Positions 1-9,216 of a stretch of 64,000 nucleotides of DNA are shown one piece after another. Within the stretch, counting starts at the first letter, position 1. Each line of letters begins with the position of its first letter. The notes beneath the pieces are model-generated. The model was given only the letters and a program-made list of their open reading frames with translations. It made no database searches and was not told the origin of the DNA. A program made the position numbers and the translations under genes. This DNA is from Terriglobia bacterium (lineage in GTDB: Bacteria; Acidobacteriota; Terriglobia; Bryobacterales; Bryobacteraceae): assembly GCA_020073345.1 (NCBI GenBank), contig JAIQFI010000022.1, positions 32,195 through 96,194 on the forward strand. Direction: 5' to 3'.

Positions 1-1184
1 TGAAATTCGCTGGAGGTCGTGACCTTGGCGTGCGGCCGCAGAATGAGCGCGCCAAAGCGATCCTCCGTGTTCATCATGTTGAAGAACGGGAATCGCGCGT
101 ACGGGCGAGGCGTGGGAAGAACCTGAAAGAACGTCCCGTGACGCCCGTCTCCGGAATTGCCGTCACCAGATCCCATGGTGAAACCGCCCCGTATCCAGGG
201 CTTCAGTTTCCCCAGCACCTTGGGTTGAAAGCCGCCCTCAAAATCGAGGGCATAGGCCAACTGGGTTTGGGTCCCCCAGCGGCCCGTTTGCCCGGCTCCC
301 CAAGCAAGCGCATCGATGACGCCCGCGTTGGTTGTGAAAGCGTGCATGCTGTGCGCGCCGAAGGTTTCGATCCGGATGTTCCCGGTATCGCCCGCGCGAA
401 CCGCTGCCGGACGATTGTCGGTTTTCAGGATATGCCGCCAGTCGTCGTAATCGAGCATGAAGACGCGCGTGTCGGCGGCGTGATTCCCGTGCCCCCATTC
501 GTGGGTGAAAGCCGCGTAGCCGAAGGCGGCCCGATTCCACCCCCAGCCGTCCGTCTGGAACACTCCTCGGGTTGGGATCGCCGTCACGAGAGTGAAGTCG
601 TTTGTCGGTTTGGAATAGGAGAAATGCGCGCCGTCGAAACTGCGCCCCATGTCGGACCATCCGAAGGTCCCAATCAAGCGCTGGCTGATGCGGTCGCGTT
701 TGAGTGTCGCAAGGGTGGCGTTCTTCGGGACGAGCTCGGTGCCATCATTAAACTCGAATTGTCCGATTTGCAGCGAGCCGGCTTCGCTTGGGCCCAAGCC
801 CTTGAAGCGCACATAGACTTGCTTCGGGAAAACCATCCCGCTGTATTGGCTATTACTGTTCGCCGAGTAGTAGTTTGAGCCGAGGCCGAGAGCGCCCTGC
901 GGAGCCGCCGCCGTCGCATGGTCCGGCAGTCCGAGCAGGAACGGAGCCGCGAGTTCGGTATCCCACTCCCACCCCTTGCGCTGCTCCGCGAAATTCACCC
1001 GGAGCAGGTTGCCGCTATACGCATACTGGTTGTCGCCAGCGGTCGGCTCGAACCAATCCCAGCCGTAGCCGCGCGCGCGAAAGGTTCCCGTGACAGTGAC
1101 GTCGCCGAGCTTCATCGGCGTGGCCGCGGATTGTCCGAACGACGTAGTTGCGGCGAGCAGTGAGAGAACAAGTATGTTGCGCAT
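1..1184 (-). CDS. Alginate-export-type outer-membrane porin (3' end cut by window edge)
   Basis: The reading frame is open from an ATG at 1184 to the left edge, so only the N-terminal ~394 residues are present. A short signal peptide (MRNILVLSLLAATTSFGQ) is followed by a sequence rich in aromatic and glycine residues in alternating beta-strand style, with porin-like stretches such as TFRARGYGWDWFEP near the start and GGFTMGSGDGN towards the cut end. This resembles the alginate_exp (AlgE/OprE-like) porin family, whose members are 18-strand outer-membrane channels for anions and not only for alginate. The start lies one base after the stop of the NarK-type transporter gene upstream, so it is the last visible gene of the nitrate operon. 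An outer-membrane route for nitrate/nitrite is a reasonable inference. The family call is fairly firm; the substrate is not shown by sequence. Confidence 0.72.
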   Translation of the reverse strand, partial: MRNILVLSLLAATTSFGQSAATPMKLGDVTVTGTFRARGYGWDWFEPTAGDNQYAYSGNLLRVNFAEQRKGWEWDTELAAPFLLGLPDHATAAAPQGALGLGSNYYSANSNSQYSGMVFPKQVYVRFKGLGPSEAGSLQIGQFEFNDGTELVPKNATLATLKRDRISQRLIGTFGWSDMGRSFDGAHFSYSKPTNDFTLVTAIPTRGVFQTDGWGWNRAAFGYAAFTHEWGHGNHAADTRVFMLDYDDWRHILKTDNRPAAVRAGDTGNIRIETFGAHSMHAFTTNAGVIDALAWGAGQTGRWGTQTQLAYALDFEGGFQPKVLGKLKPWIRGGFTMGSGDGNSGDGRHGTFFQVLPTPRPYARFPFFNMMNTEDRFGALILRPHAKVTTSSEF

Positions 1185-1185
1185 G

Positions 1186-2526
1186 CTAGTCTCCCATCGC
1201 TCCAGCGGTCGCGAGTTCACCTGCCAGTCGCGCTTCGATCTCAGCTTGCGCGGACTTTTCTTCGCTCTCAGAGAAGCGAACGACGAAGGCCAGCACGGAG
1301 ATGACGGAAATAGTTGCTCCGAGTACCAGCAGAGCCTGGGTCCAAGGCATGCTGCCTTTGAACAGGAATCCCGCGAGTACGGAACCTACGTTGCCGCCGG
1401 CGCCAACGATCCCGGCCACCGCTCCCAGGGCCCTTTTGTTGACGAACGGAACCAACGAATATGTCGCGCCGTTCGACATCTTGATGAACAGGCCGGTCAA
1501 CATCATCGCGGCGATCGCCAGAGGCAGGGCCCGCATCTGCGAGAACAGCATTAAGGCGAGCCCTTCGCAGCAGATGGTGCCGCCCAGCAGCAATGCGCGT
1601 CCGCGCAAACCCCAGCGCTGATGAAAACGGTCGCTGACGACGCCGCCCAGGGCACGGGCAAACAGATTCATCATGCCGAAGGATCCGGCTACCACTCCGG
1701 CGGCCGTCAGTGCAAGGTGAAAATAGTCCGTGAAATAGAGAGCCGCGATGTTGTCGATGGTCAACTCCATCCCGAAACAAGCGCCGTAGATGACGAACAG
1801 TGCCCACACGCGCGGATCGCGGCAAGCGTTCGCGAATGCCCCCGTCGCGCCGGAACGCCGGGTTAGCTCGCCTCTGGCGCGAAGTTCCTTGAAGTCACCG
1901 TCGGCTGTGTCCTGCGTCAACTTGTAGTAAGCGATGCCGGCCAGGAACATCATCACTCCGGGCACGAACATCGCCATCCGCCACCCCCACCAGGCGCCCA
2001 ATCCCAAGCTGACAGAGCCAGTGAACAACAGCGGCATTACGATTTGTGTGACACCTCCGCCCAGGTTGCCCCACCCGGCCGCCGCGGCGTTCGCCGTGCC
2101 GACCACGTTGGGCGCGAACATCACCGACGTGTGATATTGCGTGATGACGAAGGACGCGCCGATGGCCCCGATCGCCAGCCGGAAAAGCAGGAACGTGTTG
2201 TAGTCATGCGAGAGCCCCACGCCCATCACAGGCAACGAGCCAAGAATCAGCAGCCAGGTATACGCCCGGCGCGGACCGATGTGATCGCACAACCAACCTA
2301 TTACCAGACGCACCAGGATGGTGATGGCGACCGAGGCGATGGTGAGATTTCCGATCTGAGCTTTGCTCAGATGCAGCTCCTGGCGGATGACCGGCATCAA
2401 CGGTGCGATGCCGAACCATCCAAAGAAGCATAGAAAAAATGCGAGCCACGTCATGTGGAACGCGCGCATCGGAGCGCTGGAAAAATCGGACAAGCGGATC
2501 CGGGTTGCTTTGTTGCGAAGTGTCAT
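1186..2526 (-). CDS. narK: NarK/NasA-type MFS nitrate/nitrite transporter
   Basis: This is a 446-residue, 12-helix major facilitator protein that probably imports nitrate (or exchanges it for nitrite) across the inner membrane. Two nitrate-signature-like segments of the NNP family are visible: GWGNLGGG near residue 150 and GAGGNVGSVLAG near residue 370. A typical MFS loop motif (GWLCDHIGPRRAY) lies after helix 2. The N-terminus lacks any long extension and matches the usual 400-450 residue length. The ATG at 2526 is preceded by an AAGGAG ribosome site. The gene lies 143 bp downstream of nirD, the only sizeable gap inside the operon, so it could have its own promoter or processing site. It is followed at once by the porin gene. 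Confidence 0.9.
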   Translation of the reverse strand: MTLRNKATRIRLSDFSSAPMRAFHMTWLAFFLCFFGWFGIAPLMPVIRQELHLSKAQIGNLTIASVAITILVRLVIGWLCDHIGPRRAYTWLLILGSLPVMGVGLSHDYNTFLLFRLAIGAIGASFVITQYHTSVMFAPNVVGTANAAAAGWGNLGGGVTQIVMPLLFTGSVSLGLGAWWGWRMAMFVPGVMMFLAGIAYYKLTQDTADGDFKELRARGELTRRSGATGAFANACRDPRVWALFVIYGACFGMELTIDNIAALYFTDYFHLALTAAGVVAGSFGMMNLFARALGGVVSDRFHQRWGLRGRALLLGGTICCEGLALMLFSQMRALPLAIAAMMLTGLFIKMSNGATYSLVPFVNKRALGAVAGIVGAGGNVGSVLAGFLFKGSMPWTQALLVLGATISVISVLAFVVRFSESEEKSAQAEIEARLAGELATAGAMGD

Positions 2527-2669
2527 TTTGAGTCGGTTCTCCTTGAGTTGGATTCAATTCAAATCGGCTCACACGGGGAGAGTCATCGAGCATTCGGGAC
2601 ACCCGTTCGCATCCGCTGGGCTGAATGAAGGGTCCTCAGACGTTGAGGGGACTGCTGAAAATAACAGAA

Positions 2670-3023
2670 CTACGCGGCCGCTTCTTCGTGGGCCGCACGG
2701 GCACCTCCTAAGTTGACGAAAACGATGCCGTTCTCGACACGTGTTGGAAAGGTCGCTACGCAGCCGGGCTGGGATGCCAACACAGGCATGCCGGTCTCCA
2801 GATCAAAACGCTGCCCATGCAGGGGGCACACCACGGTGGTGCCGGACACAATGCCGTCGCACAAAGGACCGCCCTTGTGCGGGCACTTATTCTCGATCGT
2901 CAGATAGCGGTCCTCGAGATGGAAGATCGCGATTTCCGCATCACCGACCGTCACCGCCCGGCCTTCGCGGAGCGGCACATTTTCGATTTTCGTGATGGGC
3001 GTCCAGCCGGCAAGAGTTTTCAT
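2670..3023 (-). CDS. nirD: Nitrite reductase small subunit NirD, Rieske-type
   Basis: This 117-residue protein is the small subunit of NADH-dependent assimilatory nitrite reductase. A Rieske [2Fe-2S] site is intact: C47-P-H49 and C66-P-L-H69. Some NirD proteins, such as the enterobacterial one, lack these ligands, so this one should carry a cluster. The reading frame is open far upstream, but the ATG at 3023 is chosen because it overlaps the nirB stop as ATGA and begins the recognisable domain (MKTLAGWTPI). The C-terminus ends in an Ala/Glu-rich tail of about ten residues. It acts in the cytoplasm with NirB, reducing nitrite to ammonium. Confidence 0.93.
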   Translation of the reverse strand: MKTLAGWTPITKIENVPLREGRAVTVGDAEIAIFHLEDRYLTIENKCPHKGGPLCDGIVSGTTVVCPLHGQRFDLETGMPVLASQPGCVATFPTRVENGIVFVNLGGARAAHEEAAA

Positions 3024-5431
3024 GCGGGTTGACCCTCCATGGGTTGAATCTGGACAAACTGAGTCGGGTGCACCGGCGCCTCGCGTTCCAGCCACGCATC
3101 CTTCGCCAACGCTTTGGAGCGCGCCAGGCGATCCAGCAACTTCTTCTTTTCCGCCTCCGTCGCGTACACCGTTTCCTTGCGAATCTTCTCGATCCCCAGG
3201 CGCTCGCAGAAGTCGTAGGTGCGCTCCAGGTAGTTCGCGTTTTCGCGGTAGTACTGGAAAAAGAGATCGCATGCTTCGAGAGCTTGCTCCGTGGTCTCCA
3301 CTGTGATCAGCAAGTCGGCCTTGCGGACGGATTTTCCGGCGGCCCCTCCCACTACCACCTGCCAGCTTCCGTCCTGCCCGACCATTCCAATATCCTTGAC
3401 GGTCGCCTCGGCGCAGTTCCGCGGGCATCCTACGACGCCCATCTTGACCTTGTGCGGCGTAAACAGATTCTCCAGGTGCCGCTCCAGTTCGATGCCCGCG
3501 CGCGTGGAATCCTGCACACCGAAACGGCAAAACTCCGTGCCTACGCAGGTCTTGACCATGCGAACGCCCTTGGTGTAGGCCTGGCCCGAAGGCATGCCCA
3601 GATCGGCCCACACCTTCGGCAAGTCGGCTTTCTTGATGCCCAGAAGATCGATGCGCTGGCTTCCGGTCACCTTCACCATCCGCACTTTGTATTTGTCGGC
3701 AACGTCTGCGATTCGACGTAGTTCGTCGGGCGTGGTCACGCCTCCGCGCATGCGCGGGATGACGGAGAAGGTACCGTCCTTTTGGATATTGGCATGGACG
3801 CGATCATTGATGAATCGCGCCGAGCGATCCTCCTCGTGGTCTCCGCACCACACCATGTCGAGCATGTAGCTCAGAGCCGGCTTGCACACCTCGCAGCCCT
3901 TGCGATTGCCGTAGACATGCAGCACTTCCTCCACCGATTTGAGCTTCTGCCCGCGAATGATGTCGCGCAGCTGTTCGTAGGAGAACGGAACGCAGGAACA
4001 CAGAGTGGTTCTGGTCTCCTCCTGGAAGTCCGGCGTCACCGCGCGGAGAAGTTTTTCGCACAGGCCGGTGCAGCTTCCGCAACTCGTCGATGCGCGCGTA
4101 CGTTGCTTGACTCCGGTCAGCGTGGTGATTCCATGGGCGTGAATCGCCTCGATGATGTCGCCCTTGCGGACGCCGTTGCAGCCGCAGATCGTCTCGCTAT
4201 CCGGCATATCGGCTACTTCCCGGCCCGGATCGGCATCGCGAGGCGGGAATAGGATCTGGCGACGATGCGGCGTAAGATCCGTTCCGCTGCGCATCCACTC
4301 CATGTACAGGTGTTCGTCTTCGATGTCGCCGACCAGGATCATGCCGTGCAGGCGATTGTCCTTGAGGAGGAGCTTTTTGTAGGTGCCGAGCGAAGGATCT
4401 TCGTAGCGCACGGTCTCGACGCCCGGCTCGGACTCGTCAATAGAACCGGCCGAGAAGATGTCGACCCCCATGATCTTGAGCTTCGCCGCCGGTGACGCGC
4501 CCGTGAACGCGGATTCTCGATCGCCAGTGATGGCCGACGCCAATACGCGGCCCTGCTCGAACAGCGGCGCGACCAATCCGAACGTCTGTCCCCGATGCTC
4601 CGTACATTCGCCCACAGCGAAAATATGCGGATCGGACGTCTCCATGTGGTCGTTGACCACGATCCCCCGGCGCACTTCGAGACCCGCGCTGCGCGCCAAC
4701 TCCGCGTTGGGCCGGATGCCGGCGGCGATCACGACCAGTTCAGCCTCTATCTCTTCGCCCGATGAGAAGCGCAGGCCGTCAACTCTTCCGTTACCGAACA
4801 ACGCAGCCGTCTGCTGTGGGAGCATCACCCGGATGCCAAGGCTCTCGATCTTGCGCTTCAGGTACTCCCCACCAGTCGAGTCGAGCTGCCGCTCCATCAG
4901 CGTGTCCATCAAGTGGACGACGGTCACTTCGCAGCCGCGCACCTGCAGGCCGCGAGCGGCTTCCAGTCCCAGAAGTCCGCCGCCGATCACGGCAGTTTTC
5001 AGACCCGGCCGGGCTTTCTCCAACAGGGCTCGAGTGTCATCCAGCGTGCGGAAAACGTGGACGTTCTTCTTCTCAACACCGGGAATAGGCGGGATGAAAG
5101 CGCTGCTTCCGGTGGCCAGGATCAGCTTGTCGTACTCGGTTTCGCCGCCGTCTTCATCGATCACCACTCGCCTGTCGCGGTCGATTCCCGTAATTTTCAC
5201 GCCCAGCCGCGCGCGGATATCGTGAGTCTGGTACCACTCGATATCATTGATGACGATATCTTCCGGAGACTTCTCGCCGGCCAACACGAGAGACAACAGA
5301 ATGCGGTTGTAGTTGGCGTGCGTCTCGTCACCAAAGATCGTGATCTCGAAGTCGTGCGGCTGCTTGAGAATCTGCTCCACGCAGGCGACTCCCGACATTC
5401 CATTGCCGACCACGACGAGTTGGCGTTTCAT
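3020..5431 (-). CDS. nirB: Assimilatory nitrite reductase [NAD(P)H] large subunit NirB
   Basis: The 803-residue protein has the full NirB layout. An FAD/NAD(P)-binding pyridine nucleotide oxidoreductase occupies residues 1-400, with GNGMSG at 9-14 and a second Rossmann motif GGGLLG at 150-155. Two BFD-type [2Fe-2S] modules follow, with ligands C416, C418, C451, C454 and C478, C480, C513, C516. The siroheme/[4Fe-4S] domain ends the protein, with C629, C635, C669 and C673 in a TCVGTEFC and GCPRNC context. All cluster ligands are present, so it should reduce nitrite to ammonium with six electrons from NAD(P)H. The ATG at 5431 overlaps the narB stop (ATGA), and the gene overlaps nirD in the same way. 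Translational coupling through the operon is therefore likely. Confidence 0.96.
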   Translation of the reverse strand: MKRQLVVVGNGMSGVACVEQILKQPHDFEITIFGDETHANYNRILLSLVLAGEKSPEDIVINDIEWYQTHDIRARLGVKITGIDRDRRVVIDEDGGETEYDKLILATGSSAFIPPIPGVEKKNVHVFRTLDDTRALLEKARPGLKTAVIGGGLLGLEAARGLQVRGCEVTVVHLMDTLMERQLDSTGGEYLKRKIESLGIRVMLPQQTAALFGNGRVDGLRFSSGEEIEAELVVIAAGIRPNAELARSAGLEVRRGIVVNDHMETSDPHIFAVGECTEHRGQTFGLVAPLFEQGRVLASAITGDRESAFTGASPAAKLKIMGVDIFSAGSIDESEPGVETVRYEDPSLGTYKKLLLKDNRLHGMILVGDIEDEHLYMEWMRSGTDLTPHRRQILFPPRDADPGREVADMPDSETICGCNGVRKGDIIEAIHAHGITTLTGVKQRTRASTSCGSCTGLCEKLLRAVTPDFQEETRTTLCSCVPFSYEQLRDIIRGQKLKSVEEVLHVYGNRKGCEVCKPALSYMLDMVWCGDHEEDRSARFINDRVHANIQKDGTFSVIPRMRGGVTTPDELRRIADVADKYKVRMVKVTGSQRIDLLGIKKADLPKVWADLGMPSGQAYTKGVRMVKTCVGTEFCRFGVQDSTRAGIELERHLENLFTPHKVKMGVVGCPRNCAEATVKDIGMVGQDGSWQVVVGGAAGKSVRKADLLITVETTEQALEACDLFFQYYRENANYLERTYDFCERLGIEKIRKETVYATEAEKKKLLDRLARSKALAKDAWLEREAPVHPTQFVQIQPMEGQPA

Positions 5432-7611
5432 GCGTTTGCTCCGCCGCGCTCGACCCGCACGGCACACTGCTTGTAGTTGGGCTCGCGCGAGATGGGATCG
5501 AATGCGTCCTGCGTGACCTCGTTCACGTTGGTTTCAGCGAAATGGAACGGCATGAACACCTGGCCCGGCGCCGTAATCTCCGTGAGCCGCACTTCCACGC
5601 CGCGCACGCGCCCCCTTCGCGAAACAACATCAACCGAGTCATGGCTGCGCAACCCGAGGAGCTTCGCATCGCGCGGATTCATTTCGAGCCACGCGCGAGG
5701 CGACAGGCGCTCCAGAATCGGCACTTCGCGGGTTTTCGTGCGAGTGTGCCAGTGTTCGACGGTTCGTCCTGTATTTAATACGAGCGGGTATTTTCCGCCG
5801 GGCTGTTCCGGGAACGGAGCCCAGTCCGCACACACCAGTCTGGCGCGACCGTCAGGCGTCTCGAATTCGCCATCGGAATAGAGACGCGAGATGCAGGTCG
5901 GATCTGCGCCCTCCGTCAGAGGCCACTGCACGGCGCCGTGCTCAGCCAGCAAGGCATAGCTGATGCCCGAGTAATCGCAGAGCCTTCCTTTGGAGACGCG
6001 ACGCCATTCGTTGAAGGCGTCCTCCACCGTGGTCCAACCGGGATACAACTTGTCGCGGCATCCGAGCTTCTCGGCGACCGCCAGAAAGATGTCGAAATCC
6101 GAGCGAGCCTCGCCGATCGGCTGCACCGCCTTGTTAACCTTGCTTACGCGGCGCTCGGAATTCGTATAGGTGCCATCCTTCTCTCCCCAGATCGCGGCCG
6201 GCAGCACCAGGTCGGCGAGCGCGGTCGTGGGCGTGGGATGGTAGCCGTCCTGAACGACCAGGAAGTCGAGATTGGAGAGCCCGTGGTTCAGGACATCTTG
6301 ATTGGGGTACGAAACCAGAGGATTGGTGGCGATGATCCACAGCGCGCGAATCTTCTTGGCGACGGCGGCTTCGACGATATCCGGATACGCCCAGCCGCGC
6401 TTGGTCGGGATGCGCGACTCGTCGACGCCCCAGATGCCGGCCAGTTCCGCACGATCCGCCGCATTGTCGAATTTGCGATACCCCGGAAGACTGGACGCGA
6501 AGCCGGCTTCACGAGTCCCCATCGCGTTGCATTGTCCTGTGATCGAAAAAGGTGACGCACCAGCGCGCCCGATCTGTCCCGTCAGCAACGCCAGATTGCA
6601 GATCGCATTCACCGTCGCGGTGCCAAGCGTGCTGTGATTCACGCCCATGGTCCAGCCGATGAAGCCGGCCTTGGCGCGGCCATACAAGAGTGCCGTCTTG
6701 AATATAGTTTCCTGACTTAAACCCGTAATCTCCGCGACGCGCTCCGGCGTATACCCGTCAAGGAACCGATCCAGTTCAGCAAACCCTACCGTGTGTTTGT
6801 CCACATAGTCGCGATCGAGCAGGTTGTAGCGAACCAGAATGTGCGCGATTCCATTCAGCAGCGCCAGATCCGACCGAGGCTTGAGCGGCAGATGGATGTC
6901 CGCCATCATGGCCGTCTTGGAGACGCGCGGATCGGCGACGATCAGCGTCTTGTTCCGATTCGCCTCCAGATACTGGCACAGAATCGGGTGATTGTCGGCC
7001 AGGTTCGCGCCGATCAGAAGAATTACGTCAGCGCGCTCCAGGTCCTCGTAGGCGCCCGGAGGCCCATCGCTGCCGAAGGAAATCTTGTACCCCGATACGG
7101 CACTGGCCATGCACAGCGTCGTGTTGCCGTCATAGTTGTTCGTGCCGAATCCGAGTTGCACCAGCTTGCCCAGCGTATAGAACTCTTCGGTGACCAGTTG
7201 CCCGGTACTCAGCACGCCTAGCGATTCCGGTCCATACTTCGTCTGCGTCGCCCGGAAACGCTCGACCATCACATTGAGCGCCTCATCCCAGCCGACACGC
7301 ACCAGCTTCCCGTTCTTCCGCAGCATCGGATACTGGGCGCGATTTTCGGCGTCTATCGTGTAGTGCTCGGAAAGACCCTTGGGACACAGCTTGCCGCGAT
7401 TTACCGGATGTAGTGCGAACGGCCGGGAGGCGACCGCGCGGCCGTCCTTGACGCCGATTTCGATCCCGCAGCCAACCGAACAATAGCCGCACGTTGTGGG
7501 CACCCAATGGTCCGGAATCTTCTTGGCCGAAGTGTAGCCGGTCGATTCGCTCCGTGCGAACGCATACTCTTCCTTCAGATTGTCGAGGCCCAGCGTACGC
7601 AGCAAGTTCAT
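5428..7611 (-). CDS. narB: Assimilatory nitrate reductase catalytic subunit (NarB/NasA type, bis-MGD)
   Basis: This is a 727-residue molybdopterin oxidoreductase. The N-terminal [4Fe-4S] ligands are C41, C44, C48 and C76 (CGYCSVGC and CPKG). The central Mo-bis-MGD domains and the C-terminal molydopterin-dinucleotide-binding domain follow. The length matches cyanobacterial NarB; there is no C-terminal BFD [2Fe-2S] module as in many NasA proteins. It lacks a twin-arginine signal, so the protein is cytoplasmic. The open frame extends 42 codons further upstream, but the ATG at 7611 fits the domain start and overlaps the upstream stop as ATGA. The partner gene encodes a quinol-type DmsBC fusion instead of a ferredoxin or NADH reductase, which is the unusual point of this operon. 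The nitrate substrate is inferred from the nirBD and narK neighbours. Confidence 0.92.
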   Translation of the reverse strand: MNLLRTLGLDNLKEEYAFARSESTGYTSAKKIPDHWVPTTCGYCSVGCGIEIGVKDGRAVASRPFALHPVNRGKLCPKGLSEHYTIDAENRAQYPMLRKNGKLVRVGWDEALNVMVERFRATQTKYGPESLGVLSTGQLVTEEFYTLGKLVQLGFGTNNYDGNTTLCMASAVSGYKISFGSDGPPGAYEDLERADVILLIGANLADNHPILCQYLEANRNKTLIVADPRVSKTAMMADIHLPLKPRSDLALLNGIAHILVRYNLLDRDYVDKHTVGFAELDRFLDGYTPERVAEITGLSQETIFKTALLYGRAKAGFIGWTMGVNHSTLGTATVNAICNLALLTGQIGRAGASPFSITGQCNAMGTREAGFASSLPGYRKFDNAADRAELAGIWGVDESRIPTKRGWAYPDIVEAAVAKKIRALWIIATNPLVSYPNQDVLNHGLSNLDFLVVQDGYHPTPTTALADLVLPAAIWGEKDGTYTNSERRVSKVNKAVQPIGEARSDFDIFLAVAEKLGCRDKLYPGWTTVEDAFNEWRRVSKGRLCDYSGISYALLAEHGAVQWPLTEGADPTCISRLYSDGEFETPDGRARLVCADWAPFPEQPGGKYPLVLNTGRTVEHWHTRTKTREVPILERLSPRAWLEMNPRDAKLLGLRSHDSVDVVSRRGRVRGVEVRLTEITAPGQVFMPFHFAETNVNEVTQDAFDPISREPNYKQCAVRVERGGANA

Positions 7612-9131
7612 GCGGCTCTCCTTTCTCCAGAGGCGAACCCCGCGGCCATATTCTTTGGAACTACGCTCACAAAGAACAGGTACCGCCCGAGCCACTCGCC
7701 CGCGAGCGCCGCTGCGAATGCGGCTGCGATGATCCACCCGCGTGTCGCAATCAACGGCAGCATGACGCCAGCGATGGCTAACACAGCCAGCCGAGTCACA
7801 AAGAGATTCTGCAAGCGGCCTGAAAGAAGTAGAGACGACGCCCGCAGTTCAAACACGTCCGAGCGGGAAAGCCACAAGAACTTGAGCAGTTGGGTGATCA
7901 GTTGGCCGGATGCGCCCGCAATCGCTGCCACACGGACCCACGAGGGAACTCCTCCGTCCAGCATCTGCACGAACAGCGGTCCCAGCAGCAAAGCGGTCGA
8001 GTAGAATTCGGCGACAGTGTAACCGCTGAACCAAGCGGGACGCGCCCGGACCACGTAGATGCGCGCCGAACAGGTCACGCCCGCAAGCCCGGCGACAAAT
8101 GTGGCGAAGCCGACCACGCCCCGCCCCGACAGGTCGAACAGCAGCATTCCCGCGAATGCGCTGGCGGCTCCCGCGAACAGCGAGAGCGTCAACACTTCGC
8201 GGCTGAGCCACGATTGCCGCAGTCCCTTAAGCGCGCGCCACGCATAAATCGGGCGCCCCAGGTGCAACGTCGAAGCCCCCAAACTGATGCCCGCGAGTCC
8301 GAGCGATGCCAGCGCCGCGATCGTTAGAGCGGTGCTCCGGCCCAGCATGTCGAGCAGCCACAACACCGCGAACGCGCCCACGGAAAGCTGCGTCAGCACC
8401 AGCATGAAAACCAGCGGCCAGTGTGGATGCTCCGGCTCGACGCGCTGCAGGTCTACACGCCCGGTATCCGGAACCAGGTTCTCCGGCAGCGTGACACGAG
8501 TGGTCGAAATGCTATCGTCCGCCGAAGGCAGACCCGGAGCGTTCGCCGATAAATAATCGCGCCGCCATTCGGCGACGTTCACGATCTCGATCGCGATCGC
8601 GCTTTCCGGACACGCCGACACACACGCCGGAGCCATACCGTCGTCCAGTCGGTTGTGGCACATGTCGCACTTGCCGACCACTCCGCGCTCGGCGTTGTAC
8701 TGCGGCACGCCGTACGAACAATTCCAAGTGCAATATTGGCAGCCGATGCACGTATCGGCGCTGTGCAGAACCACGCCCGTTTTCGGATCCTTTGTATATG
8801 CCTCTACCGGGCAGCCGATCAGGCAGGAGGGTTCCAGGCAGTGATTGCAGCCCATCGAGAGGTAATGGCGCTGGGTATTTGGATAGTGCCCGCCCTCGAC
8901 TTCGCCGACGCGCCGCCAGTTGAGCGTCGCAGGATTTCCGTTCTGCTCATTGCAGGCCACCACGCAGCACTTGCAGCCGATGCACTTCGTCATATCGAAG
9001 TGGAATCGATACTGCTCGCCGGCTTCCAGCGGTCGCGCGGGTATCAGCGGCCGAGGCTCGATCTCGATTTGCACCAGAGATCTGGCCACCGTCGAAAGCA
9101 GGGCGCTCTCCATCAGAGGTAGCGTCGTCAT
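7608..9131 (-). CDS. DmsB-DmsC fusion: four-[4Fe-4S] electron-transfer domain joined to a quinol-oxidising membrane anchor
   Basis: The first ~230 residues form a ferredoxin-like electron-transfer subunit with four cysteine groups: C50-C53-C56-C60 (CIGCKCCVVAC), then CNHCLEPSCLIGCP, CIGCQYCTWNC, and CDMC with a later CVSACP. The remaining ~270 residues contain about eight hydrophobic helices and resemble the DmsC anchor family of DMSO reductase. In that family DmsC oxidises menaquinol and DmsB passes electrons to the Mo subunit. Here both are one 507-residue chain, encoded first in the nitrate operon and overlapping narB by ATGA. The inference is that quinol, not ferredoxin or NADH, feeds nitrate reduction. 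There is no export signal, so the Fe-S domain should face the cytoplasm with NarB. The start at 9131 has only a weak ribosome site. Confidence 0.85.
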   Translation of the reverse strand: MTTLPLMESALLSTVARSLVQIEIEPRPLIPARPLEAGEQYRFHFDMTKCIGCKCCVVACNEQNGNPATLNWRRVGEVEGGHYPNTQRHYLSMGCNHCLEPSCLIGCPVEAYTKDPKTGVVLHSADTCIGCQYCTWNCSYGVPQYNAERGVVGKCDMCHNRLDDGMAPACVSACPESAIAIEIVNVAEWRRDYLSANAPGLPSADDSISTTRVTLPENLVPDTGRVDLQRVEPEHPHWPLVFMLVLTQLSVGAFAVLWLLDMLGRSTALTIAALASLGLAGISLGASTLHLGRPIYAWRALKGLRQSWLSREVLTLSLFAGAASAFAGMLLFDLSGRGVVGFATFVAGLAGVTCSARIYVVRARPAWFSGYTVAEFYSTALLLGPLFVQMLDGGVPSWVRVAAIAGASGQLITQLLKFLWLSRSDVFELRASSLLLSGRLQNLFVTRLAVLAIAGVMLPLIATRGWIIAAAFAAALAGEWLGRYLFFVSVVPKNMAAGFASGERRAA

Positions 9132-9216
9132 GCTCTCGCCTCGCTGAGATACACGTATCCCGTTTGCGCCACGCAGGCTCCTTTGCCGAATTCAGAAACG
9201 ACGACACGAATCGCGT

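Noticed and set aside
30..878. Long plus-strand frame at the left edge
   Set aside because: It is the antisense of the porin gene, which has a signal peptide and porin-like strands on the minus strand.
2670..3611. Long upstream extension of nirD
   Set aside because: It runs through nirB; the ATGA start at 3023 fits the domain and operon pattern.
3029..5476. Several long plus-strand frames across nirB
   Set aside because: They are shadows of a gene whose protein has all NirB cluster ligands.
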